Shown one piece after another: positions 7,726 through 13,619 of a stretch of 18,256 bases of DNA. The notes under the pieces are model-generated. The model did no database searches, was not told the origin of the DNA, and worked only from the letters and a program-made list of their open reading frames with translations. The stretch comes from Avisuccinivibrio sp964424565. GTDB taxonomy: Bacteria; Pseudomonadota; Gammaproteobacteria; Enterobacterales; Succinivibrionaceae. The stretch is from positions 1 to 18,256 of the forward strand of contig CAYRIZ010000043.1 in NCBI GenBank assembly GCA_964424565.1. The letters run 5' to 3'. The translations under genes and the position numbers were made by a program. The stretch's first letter is position 1. The number at the start of each line of letters is the position of its first letter.

Positions 7726-8373
7726 ATGAAAGCTGCTGTCCTGGGCGCCAACAGTCCGCTGGGGCGTCGTATAGTGCTGCATGCCGAGGAAGCCGGCATC
7801 AATGTAACTTCCATAGTGTCCACTCCTTCCGATCTGGCCGGCAATGGTCCCATTATCATCAAGGAGCCGGAAGAGCTGGAGGTCCGGGAGCTGTCGCGCT
7901 TTCATGTGCTGATCGATGCCGCCAGCTTCCCGCGCATCAGTGCCTTTGCTCCGGGAGAAGAGCCGCTGATCCGCATGCTGCCCAAATTAATTGAGGCCGG
8001 GACCTACTATCTGGGCATAGGCGACTGCAGCCTGCTCTATACAGATGACAGCCGCCGCACCCTGGTGGCCGACAGTGATCTGGCGGCAGTAACCGGCAGA
8101 ACGCGGCTGGAGCGCAATCGCAGCCTGGAGCTTTTCCGGCAGCTGCAGTCTGCCTCGGGGCTGCGCTGGACGCTGTTCTGCCCGCCGCTGCATCTCGATA
8201 CCCACAGCTACGGGCGCGGGCGTTTTGAACTGTGCTCTGATGTCCTGCCTGTGGGCCTGGACGGCTCCAGCCGCATCACCCTGATCGATTTTGTCTCTGC
8301 CTTAATCGAGCTCCTCAAGGTAAAAAAGGGGCTGTGCTCCTGCATTTCCGCCCGCGAAAGCTCGGCTCTGTAA
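7726..8373 (+). CDS. NAD(P)-binding Rossmann-fold protein, NmrA/YwnB-like atypical SDR
   Basis: A 215-residue protein beginning MKAAVLGANSPLGRRIV, a nucleotide-binding loop (GANSPLG, 7-13) of the NAD(P)H-binding atypical short-chain dehydrogenase type. The second half keeps the family layout: RLERNRSLELFRQL helix (127-140), LRWTLFCPP strand (146-154) comparable to the LDWTxxxPP element, a GRGRFELCSD beta hairpin, and SRITLIDFVSALIELL (182-197) near the C-terminus. No canonical YxxxK pair is visible, as in many NmrA-like members, so it may be a redox sensor or a reductase; substrate unknown. AAGGA at 7712-7716 lies 9 bases before the ATG. The gene is 83 bases after the HNH gene in the same direction and could be co-transcribed with it, though a GC hairpin intervenes. 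Confidence 0.8.
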   Translation: MKAAVLGANSPLGRRIVLHAEEAGINVTSIVSTPSDLAGNGPIIIKEPEELEVRELSRFHVLIDAASFPRISAFAPGEEPLIRMLPKLIEAGTYYLGIGDCSLLYTDDSRRTLVADSDLAAVTGRTRLERNRSLELFRQLQSASGLRWTLFCPPLHLDTHSYGRGRFELCSDVLPVGLDGSSRITLIDFVSALIELLKVKKGLCSCISARESSAL

Positions 8374-8390
8374 GCCAGTCTAAGCCAGTC
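8371..8390. repeat. Perfect 10-bp tandem duplication covering the stop codon
   Basis: TAAGCCAGTC occurs twice back to back (8371-8380 and 8381-8390). The first copy begins with the stop codon of the upstream gene, so the second provides another in-line TAA outside that frame. Probably a local slippage duplication. Confidence 0.8.
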
Positions 8391-8391
8391 T

Positions 8392-8431
8392 CCATCCGGA
8401 AGACGGATGGGGGCGGCCGGGGCGCCCCGGC
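8392..8431. terminator. Pair of hairpins between convergent genes
   Basis: CCATCCG (8392-8398) pairs with CGGATGG (8404-8410) around a 5-base loop. A perfect 16-bp palindrome (GCCGGGGC followed by GCCCCGGC, 8416-8431) comes next. The short TTTT at 8438-8441 is the only U-tract and serves the plus strand. The position between the ends of two convergent genes makes a transcription-ending role plausible, but neither hairpin is canonical. Confidence 0.4.
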
Positions 8432-8433
8432 GG

Positions 8434-8985
8434 CTAATTTTCCGCCATCATCAGCACATCGAGAGTGGTGGCAAACAGTGATTTGTTCACCCTGATCCAG
8501 AATATATATTCGCCGCCCTGCTGCAGCTGCAGATCTGCAGGGACCGTTTCCTCCAGCCGGCAGATTTTGATGAGCTCTGCTGCCGTATCCTGCAGCATAT
8601 AGCAGCCATCCTCCAGATCGTCGGCTATCTTGCCGGCAATGACGGCATAATCACCGTCCTGCCCGTGTTCCCTGATGCTTTTGATGCTGTTGTCCGCCCA
8701 GTTCTGATAAAAGCCCATAGGGGAGCGCGTGGGCTGATCCACTCCTTCAAAGCCGCGCGGTTTGGGTCTGCCTCCCGGGGCCTTGCCGCCCCCGGGAGGC
8801 CGCGGCCGGGGCGGGACTGCGGACTGACTGGGTCCAGGCGGCGGTGCTGCAGACTGCACAGAGTCTGAGCCGCTCTGCTCCTGGGCGGAGGAGGATTCCG
8901 CCGCCGTAACCTCCTGGGCTGCAGCCTGCGGCAGAGCAAACGGCAGCAGACACAACCACATCAGGAAAACTGCCTTTTTTGTCAT
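8434..8985 (-). CDS. Exported Pro-rich protein with C-terminal YgiW/YdeI-type OB fold (BOF)
   Basis: A 183-residue protein. Residues 1-24 form a clear signal peptide (MTKKA, hydrophobic core, PQAAAQ), so the product is likely periplasmic. A low-complexity segment rich in Ser, Gln, Pro and Gly (about 28-80) follows. Residues about 99-181 fit the bacterial OB-fold family of E. coli YgiW and YdeI: an SIKSI helix, the strand pattern DGDYAVIAGKIADDLEDG, CYMLQDTAAELIKI, then GGEYIFWIRVNKS and a TTLDVLMM end. Family members are linked to stress tolerance, and some may bind cationic peptides or other ligands. The long Pro-rich linker is not part of the usual short family form. GGAGGA (8991-8996) is a strong ribosome site 5 bases before the ATG. 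A TATAAT lies about 180 bases upstream on the same strand. Confidence 0.75.
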   Translation of the reverse strand: MTKKAVFLMWLCLLPFALPQAAAQEVTAAESSSAQEQSGSDSVQSAAPPPGPSQSAVPPRPRPPGGGKAPGGRPKPRGFEGVDQPTRSPMGFYQNWADNSIKSIREHGQDGDYAVIAGKIADDLEDGCYMLQDTAAELIKICRLEETVPADLQLQQGGEYIFWIRVNKSLFATTLDVLMMAEN

Positions 8986-9311
8986 AAAATTCCTCCTTTT
9001 TTGAGATTTTGGGCCTTTTTTGCTGACTTTTTACGCGAATTTAACCCACCAAACCGCAGCCTGCGGCAGCAGTCTGCCGGGCCGGACAGAGCCTGTCTGC
9101 AAAAGTGTGGCGCAGCTTTCATTCTGGAGATAATCCGGGGGCTTTTGCTGTAAAAACACTTAATTTTATTATATATTTTCGTTAGGGGCAGAGACTGCAG
9201 AGGTATACGGCGCACAGCACAGGCGGCCCTGATCAGGTTTACCGCAGATCTGCTTTTTTAGATCATATAAATCCTATAAACAGCAGCATCAGAACAATCC
9301 TGGGAGAATCT
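8986..9311. promoter_or_regulatory. 326-base divergent intergenic region with AT-rich promoter core
   Basis: No convincing gene. The AT-rich core at 9161-9180 holds TATAAT on the minus strand (9173-9168), a candidate -10 for the BOF gene with no clear -35. It also holds TATTAT on the plus strand (9167-9172), 16 bases after TTGCTG (9145-9150), a candidate promoter for the SHMT-like gene. Both would give long leaders of roughly 130-175 bases. CGGCAG/CTGCCG (9064-9069, 9074-9079) forms a 6-bp hairpin in the minus-strand leader. Another plus-strand -10-like TATAAA is at 9275-9280. GGGAG (9302-9306) is the ribosome site for the gene at 9312. Confidence 0.35.
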
Positions 9312-10667
9312 ATGAATCCGCTGAATGTGATTAGAGGCTTTGATCCCGAGCTCTATGCGTACTTTGAAAAAGAGTTGGAGCGTCAGCGCCTGTCATTGTC
9401 TTTTATTCCCGATGAAAACAGCACCTCTCCTCTGTGTGCGGCCATCATGGGCAGCGTACTGGTCAATACCTGCAAGGGGTCAGGCTATACTCTGGATTCC
9501 GGTCTGGAAAACCTGACGGCCAAAAGCATATGTGAATTGTTCGGGGCTGATCACGCCAATATTCGTCCGGTCTCCATTGCCACAGCTTCCCGCTGTGTGT
9601 TCCAGAGCCTGACCAGACGCGGTGATGTGGTGATGTCTCTGGATCTGCGCAAAAAAGAACACTGCAATGCAGAGAATTTGGCCTTTCGTTTTGTCAACTT
9701 CAGCATAGATCCCAAAACACAGCAGCTGGACATGCAGCGTATAGCCGATCAGGCCATGGCCTGCCGGCCGCAGATGATTATTCTCTCGCCCATCAATTAT
9801 CCCCTGGCCATAGACTATGCCGGCTTTGCCCGCATAGCTTCAGCCTGCGGGGCGTTGCTGTGGTGTGATATTTCGCAGATTGCCGGTTTGATTGCCGGCG
9901 GGGCGCTGCCGTCACCGGCTCCTTATGCCGATGTGATCACCTTTTCCTGCCACGGTGCCATGCAGGGACCGCAGGCTTCAGTGATCCTCTGCCGCAACAG
10001 CATAGCCAATGCCATAGACCGCACGGTGTACATGAGCGGACACACCGGTCTGCAGACTGCCAAGCTGGCAGCCCTGGAGGCCCGCATTCAGGAAATGAAG
10101 GATCCTGTTTACAGCTCCTATGCCAGGAGCGTGGTGCAGAATGCCCAGGCTCTGGGTGAAGGCATGAAGGCCGGCGGGCTTAATCTGATCTGCTCCGGCA
10201 CCGAGAGCCATCTGGTGCTGGTGGACAGCCGCGAGTGTCCTGCCCTGTCCTCCGCCCGCGGAGCCCAGGAGCTGCTGGCCGAGGCCGGCATCAATGTGCG
10301 CATCTGCTCCATAGAGACGGCCGATCCGCAGGTAAAATTTGATGCCATCCGCTTCTCTGCTCTGCCGGCCACCACCCGCGGTGCTTCCGCCGCCCAAATG
10401 AAGGAAACAGGCAAACAAATTGCCGACTTCCTGCGCAATCCCAGCTCCCAGAATCTGCAGAAACTGCGTGACTACATCATCAGTCTTACGGTGGGCCTGC
10501 CTTCCTTTAGTCTCAACTGGCTGAGTGAGGTTGTCAGGGAAAATCTTCAGGAGGATGCTCAGGCCGGGAACCCGTCCTGGGACCGCTCCCCGGGCTCAGA
10601 AGTTCATCATTTCCGTCTGCAGGAGCTGGCGCAGAAAATCAAAAAAGATCAAGGCACCGAAAGCTGA
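9312..10667 (+). CDS. Serine hydroxymethyltransferase-like protein lacking the PLP lysine (probable pseudoenzyme)
   Basis: The 451 residues align with GlyA along most of their length: DENSTSPLCAAIMGS (34-48, like SENYTSP...), LFGADHANIRPVS (76-88), CDISQIAGLIAGG (185-197, like VDMAHVAGLVAAG), SGTESHLVLVD (295-305) and IRFSALPATTRG (346-357, like IRVGTPAITRRG). The PLP-binding segment TTHKTLAGPRGG is here FSCHGAMQGPQAS (211-223), so the Schiff-base lysine is Gly215. The His of VDMAH is Gln189, and the GKRYYGG tyrosine segment is shortened away (YTLDSGLE, 59-66). Asp186, Glu66 and Arg347 remain. Normal SHMT chemistry is therefore unlikely; a binding or regulatory role is possible. A tail of about 40 residues past the SHMT end is extra. 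It ends ahead of an intrinsic terminator and appears monocistronic. Family call firm, function unknown. Confidence 0.85.
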   Translation: MNPLNVIRGFDPELYAYFEKELERQRLSLSFIPDENSTSPLCAAIMGSVLVNTCKGSGYTLDSGLENLTAKSICELFGADHANIRPVSIATASRCVFQSLTRRGDVVMSLDLRKKEHCNAENLAFRFVNFSIDPKTQQLDMQRIADQAMACRPQMIILSPINYPLAIDYAGFARIASACGALLWCDISQIAGLIAGGALPSPAPYADVITFSCHGAMQGPQASVILCRNSIANAIDRTVYMSGHTGLQTAKLAALEARIQEMKDPVYSSYARSVVQNAQALGEGMKAGGLNLICSGTESHLVLVDSRECPALSSARGAQELLAEAGINVRICSIETADPQVKFDAIRFSALPATTRGASAAQMKETGKQIADFLRNPSSQNLQKLRDYIISLTVGLPSFSLNWLSEVVRENLQEDAQAGNPSWDRSPGSEVHHFRLQELAQKIKKDQGTES

Positions 10668-10695
10668 GCCGGCAGGCTGTCCGCTTTATTGCCGC

Positions 10696-10714
10696 CCCCG
10701 GGGCTGTCCCGGGG
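10696..10714 (+). other. GC hairpin downstream of the SHMT-like gene
   Basis: CCCCGGG (10696-10702) pairs with CCCGGGG (10708-10714) around a 5-base loop. It precedes the true terminator by about 10 bases and has only a weak ATTTAT after it. It may help protect the transcript end. Confidence 0.35.
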
Positions 10715-10720
10715 ATTTAT

Positions 10721-10747
10721 AAGAGGCCCCTTCAGGCGGGCCTTTTT
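10721..10747 (+). terminator. Intrinsic terminator after the SHMT-like gene
   Basis: AGGCCC (10724-10729) pairs with GGGCCT (10738-10743) around an 8-base loop, and TTTTT runs over 10743-10747. The preceding AAG can pair with part of the T-run. This is the best canonical Rho-independent terminator in the window, and it separates the SHMT-like gene from dusA. Confidence 0.75.
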
Positions 10748-10776
10748 CATGCATGTGCACTCAGGAGTTTTTGCCT

Positions 10777-11793
10777 ATGCAGGCTGATTTGTTTTCCGCC
10801 GCCCCCATGGTGGATGTTTCCACTTCCCTGTTCCGCCGCATGGCCAGAGTGATGACCAAAAAGGCCATGCTTTATACCGAGATGATTGCTGCCGATGCCG
10901 TGCTGCACGGCCGGGAGCATGTGCTGGCCTTTTGTGAGGAGGAACTGCCGCTGACGCTGCAGCTGGGCGGCAGCGAGGCCGGTAAACTGGCTGCGGCCGC
11001 CCGCACAGCCGAGCGCCGGGGATTTAGTGCCCTGAATTTGAACGCCGGCTGTCCGTCAGACAAAGTGCAGCAGGGATCCTTCGGGGCTGTGCTCATGAAG
11101 GATCCTGATCATCTGGCAGCGCTGTTTGCGGCCATGCAGGAGGCGGTGTCCATCCCGGTCAGCGTCAAGACCCGCATAGGGGTGGATGAGCTGGATGATT
11201 TTGAGTTTACCTTCCGGCTGGTCAATACCCTGTATCAGGCCGGCTGCCGCCATCTGATCCTGCATGCCCGCAAGGCCTGGCTGAACGGCCTTTCCCCTAA
11301 GGAAAACCGCACCGTCCCGCCTATAGACTACGAGCGGGTTTATGCCCTGAAATCCATGTTTCCCGATCTTTTCATCACCATTAACGGGGAAATCAAAACC
11401 ATAGAGCAGTGCCGGCAGCAGCTGCAGCATGTAGACGGCGTAATGCTCGGCCGGGCCCTGATCGATGATCCCTACCTGCTGGCCCGGGTAGATCATGATA
11501 TTTTCGGCAGCCCTGAAGCTCCCCGCAGCCGGGCTGAGACTTTTGCTGATTTGTGTGCGCTGGCCGATCAGATCTGCGCCGAGGGTCATGCCCTGCATCA
11601 TCTGGCACAGCATCTGCTGGGCTTTTTTACCGGCATCCCCGGAGCCCGGGCCTATAGGCGCTTTTTGTCCACGCACATGACTGCCCTCGGGGCCAATGGC
11701 GACACCCTCAGGGAGGCTTATGCCCTGATCGATCACAGCCGTCTGGAGCCCCGGGAAAAAGAAGCTGAAAATAAAGCAGAAACTGGAGAATAG
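10777..11793 (+). CDS. dusA: tRNA-dihydrouridine(20/20a) synthase DusA
   Basis: A flavoenzyme that reduces uridine in the tRNA D-loop using FMN and NADPH. The 338-residue protein has a TIM-barrel FMN domain: SAAPMVD (7-13), LQLGG (61-65, Gln62), NLNAGCPSDKVQ (87-98) with catalytic Cys92, SVKTRIG (129-135, Lys131), ILHARKAW (161-168, His163) and INGEIKT (202-208). A C-terminal helical tRNA-binding domain follows. HARKAWLNGLSPKENR is characteristic of the DusA branch rather than DusB or DusC. I place the start at ATG 10777 because AGGAG (10763-10767) lies 9 bases upstream. An in-frame ATG at 10753 would add 8 residues but has no ribosome site and abuts the terminator. The Glu/Lys-rich tail is uninformative. 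The aldo/keto reductase gene follows after 13 bases, probably co-transcribed. Confidence 0.93.
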   Translation: MQADLFSAAPMVDVSTSLFRRMARVMTKKAMLYTEMIAADAVLHGREHVLAFCEEELPLTLQLGGSEAGKLAAAARTAERRGFSALNLNAGCPSDKVQQGSFGAVLMKDPDHLAALFAAMQEAVSIPVSVKTRIGVDELDDFEFTFRLVNTLYQAGCRHLILHARKAWLNGLSPKENRTVPPIDYERVYALKSMFPDLFITINGEIKTIEQCRQQLQHVDGVMLGRALIDDPYLLARVDHDIFGSPEAPRSRAETFADLCALADQICAEGHALHHLAQHLLGFFTGIPGARAYRRFLSTHMTALGANGDTLREAYALIDHSRLEPREKEAENKAETGE

Positions 11794-11806
11794 GGAGAGC
11801 AGATCT

Positions 11807-12676
11807 ATGCTTGATATCAATTCCACCGTGCAGCTCAACAATGGAGTCAGCATGCCCCTGCTGGGACTGGGAGTGTTCCGCACGCCCTCAGGAGAGGATA
11901 CCCGCCGGGCCGTCAGGGAGGCTCTGGCCTGCGGTTACCGCATGATTGACACCGCGCGGATCTACTGCAATGAAAAGGGAGTGGGCCGCGGACTTCAGGA
12001 CAGCGGGCTGCAGCGCAGTGAATATTTTGTGACCACCAAGCTCTGGCGGGATGATTTTGCCGATCCGCGCCGGGGACTGGAGGAATCCCTGCAGCGGCTG
12101 CAGCTGGATTTTGTGGATTTGTATCTGCTGCACTGGCCTTTTACCGGCTGGGAGCAGGCCTGGCTGACGCTGGAAAAACTGCAGCAGGAGGGCCTGTGCC
12201 GGGCTATAGGCGTATCAAACTTCAAGGAGCATCATCTGCAGCGGCTGCAGCAGATAGGAGCGCAGATCGTGCCGCAGGTCAATCAGACTGAATGCCATCC
12301 GGAAAATTCAGAGCCGCAGCTGCTGGCCTGCTGCCGACAGAGGGGGATTGTGCTGGAAGCCTACTCGCCTCTGGGCGGTCAGAGCGGCGGCCTGCTGATC
12401 GATCATCCCGTGCTGATTGATATTGCCGCGGCGCATCAGGTGAGCACCGCTCAGGTCATGCTGCGCTGGCAGCTGCAGCGGCAGGTGGTGGTGATCCCCA
12501 AATCAAGCCGCCCGGAGCGCATAGCAAGCAATGCGCGGCTGTATCATTTTGCCCTCAGTGCAGAAGAGATGCAGCGCATAGATGCCCTGAACGCAGACCG
12601 CCGCCGCAGCTGTGATCCCGATAAGATCAATGAGCGGCCGCGCTCCTGCGATCCTCCCCTGATCGAGGAGGAATAA
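11807..12676 (+). CDS. Aldo/keto reductase (AKR5-like, 2,5-diketo-D-gluconate reductase type)
   Basis: A 289-residue NADPH-dependent TIM-barrel oxidoreductase that reduces aldehydes or ketones in the cytoplasm. The full catalytic tetrad is present: Asp48 and Tyr53 in MIDTARIYCNE, Lys78 in TTKLW and His109 in LLHWP. The barrel and cofactor motifs AIGVSNF (136-142 region), VNQTECHP and VVIPKSS, the last contacting the NADPH phosphate, are intact. Length and motifs suggest the AKR5 group with 2,5-diketogluconate reductase and methylglyoxal reductases; the substrate cannot be read from sequence. The C-terminal tail is unusual in carrying RSCDP twice (RRRSCDPDKINERPRSCDPP) before IEEE. GGGAG (11793-11797) is the ribosome site, overlapping the dusA stop codon. 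The end is 7 bases from the convergent deaminase stop, with no terminator visible between. Confidence 0.93.
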   Translation: MLDINSTVQLNNGVSMPLLGLGVFRTPSGEDTRRAVREALACGYRMIDTARIYCNEKGVGRGLQDSGLQRSEYFVTTKLWRDDFADPRRGLEESLQRLQLDFVDLYLLHWPFTGWEQAWLTLEKLQQEGLCRAIGVSNFKEHHLQRLQQIGAQIVPQVNQTECHPENSEPQLLACCRQRGIVLEAYSPLGGQSGGLLIDHPVLIDIAAAHQVSTAQVMLRWQLQRQVVVIPKSSRPERIASNARLYHFALSAEEMQRIDALNADRRRSCDPDKINERPRSCDPPLIEEE

Positions 12677-12683
12677 GACTGTC

Positions 12684-13265
12684 TCAGCTGCCGCACCCAC
12701 AGCCGCCGCAGCCGCATTTGTCAGTGGTGCCGCCCTTTACGGTCAGGGCGGCTATGGCCTGCTGTATGCTGTCATCCTTCCACTGCAGGGGATCTTCCTC
12801 AATCAGCCGGCCGTCTTCGCTGCGCATCACCACGCGGGCGATCTGGGCATTGAGGATCATGCGCTCGCACATGGCACAGGGGCGCATGTTTCTGGTCGCC
12901 CGGCCGGTTTTGACCTCGACGCCGGCCAGATACAAGGTGCCGCCGGCTATGTCCAGCGGATTACCGTTGATAATGGCATTGGCCTCGGCATGTACGGCCC
13001 GGCAGAGCTCATAGCGGCTGCCCGGCTCTATTTTTCTCTCCTCACGCAGGCAGAAGCCAAGATCTGAGCAGTTGGCCCGGTGGCGCGGTGCGCCATTGTA
13101 GCCGGTGGAAACAATACGGCCGTCCCGGGAGACGATCACCGCTCCATAGCGTCTGCGAATACAGGTGGAGCGCATGGAAACCGCCTGGGCAATTTCCATA
13201 AAGGATTCATCCTTAGTGGGACGATACAGCTGAGCAGTTGATTCTTGCATATTATTCAGGGGCAT
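12684..13265 (-). CDS. dCMP deaminase-like zinc-dependent cytidine/deoxycytidylate deaminase with Cys/Gly-rich tail
   Basis: It is predicted to convert dCMP to dUMP, feeding dTMP synthesis. The 193-residue protein shows the deoxycytidylate deaminase layout: SFMEIAQAVSMRSTC (21-35), GAVIVSRDGRIVSTGYNGAPRH (41-62), then the zinc site VHAEANAI (His92 ligand, Glu94 proton shuttle) and RPCAMCERMILNA (Cys130 and Cys133 ligands). The family's extra region after GYNG (CSDLGFCLREE) is present. The C-terminus ends TDKCGCGGCGCGS, four cysteines in CxCxxCxC spacing, not part of the family core. I chose ATG 13265 because AGGAGGA (13285-13279) lies 13 bases upstream and the family N-terminus fits; ATG 13250 is an alternative. 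The frame stays open back to 13592 but that extension has no family similarity. A ComEB-type name would be reasonable. Confidence 0.88.
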   Translation of the reverse strand: MPLNNMQESTAQLYRPTKDESFMEIAQAVSMRSTCIRRRYGAVIVSRDGRIVSTGYNGAPRHRANCSDLGFCLREERKIEPGSRYELCRAVHAEANAIINGNPLDIAGGTLYLAGVEVKTGRATRNMRPCAMCERMILNAQIARVVMRSEDGRLIEEDPLQWKDDSIQQAIAALTVKGGTTDKCGCGGCGCGS

Positions 13266-13619
13266 TTCCTGATGCCTGTCCTCCTGGGGTTGTTGCTGTG
13301 TAGGGTGTGATAGTGTCTGAGCAAATCCGGCAGTGAGCTTATCACAAAGAAAGCTCTCCTTACCCGCCGGGCAGTGAGAATAAAATGCAGCACACTTTTG
13401 CTGCCGCGGCTGTCTTGGCGCAGTATGCAAAATTTTGGTTCTTTTTCGGAATTTTGTTGCTGACCAATGTCGAGAAGAAGCTGAAGGAAGGGAGAGGCGG
13501 GGGACTGACATAATTTTGGGGACCGCATCTGCATCTGCAGCAGAAGAACGCAGCTGCGTCGTCCCCAAAGACTGCAGGATCGCGTACATCATCCTGCAGT
13601 AAGTGTCAGATTTATCAGT
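13266..13619. promoter_or_regulatory. 354-base intergenic region with several repeats, upstream of the deaminase
   Basis: No convincing gene. Near the deaminase, GGCAGTGAG occurs twice as a direct repeat (13329-13337 and 13370-13378), 41 bases or about four helical turns apart. Further away, TTTGGGGAC (13515-13523) and GTCCCCAAA (13561-13569) are perfect inverted repeats. They enclose a 12-bp palindrome, ACGCAGCTGCGT (13548-13559). No minus-strand promoter with both elements stands out. The region must hold the deaminase promoter unless the gene is read from the autotransporter. Confidence 0.35.
13571..13600 (-). terminator. Ten-bp hairpin downstream of the autotransporter gene
   Basis: ACTGCAGGAT (13571-13580) and ATCCTGCAGT (13591-13600) form a perfect 10-bp stem with a 10-base loop, about 20 bases past the autotransporter stop on the minus strand. 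The minus-strand tail reads CTTTGG, so the U-tract is weak. A 3'-end or terminator role is plausible by position. Confidence 0.45.

Noticed and set aside
6656..8373. HNH gene plus NAD(P)-binding gene as a two-gene defence system
   Set aside because: They are co-directional and only 83 bases apart, but a GC hairpin intervenes and the second gene is an ordinary NmrA-like reductase. There is no toxin, methyltransferase or helicase to support a system.
8982..9215. Possible 77-residue minus-strand protein upstream of the BOF gene
   Set aside because: It crosses the AT-rich promoter core and the hairpin region, is Lys/Arg-rich without a domain, and its end overlaps the start of the BOF gene. It is better read as the leader region.
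10753..10776. Upstream in-frame start for dusA
   Set aside because: The AGGAG at 10763-10767 lies inside this stretch and is correctly placed for ATG 10777. The upstream ATG has no ribosome site and abuts the terminator.
13266..13592. N-terminal extension of the deaminase frame to 302 residues
   Set aside because: The extra part has no similarity to the deaminase family, covers inverted and direct repeats, and is bypassed by ATG 13265 with an AGGAGGA upstream.
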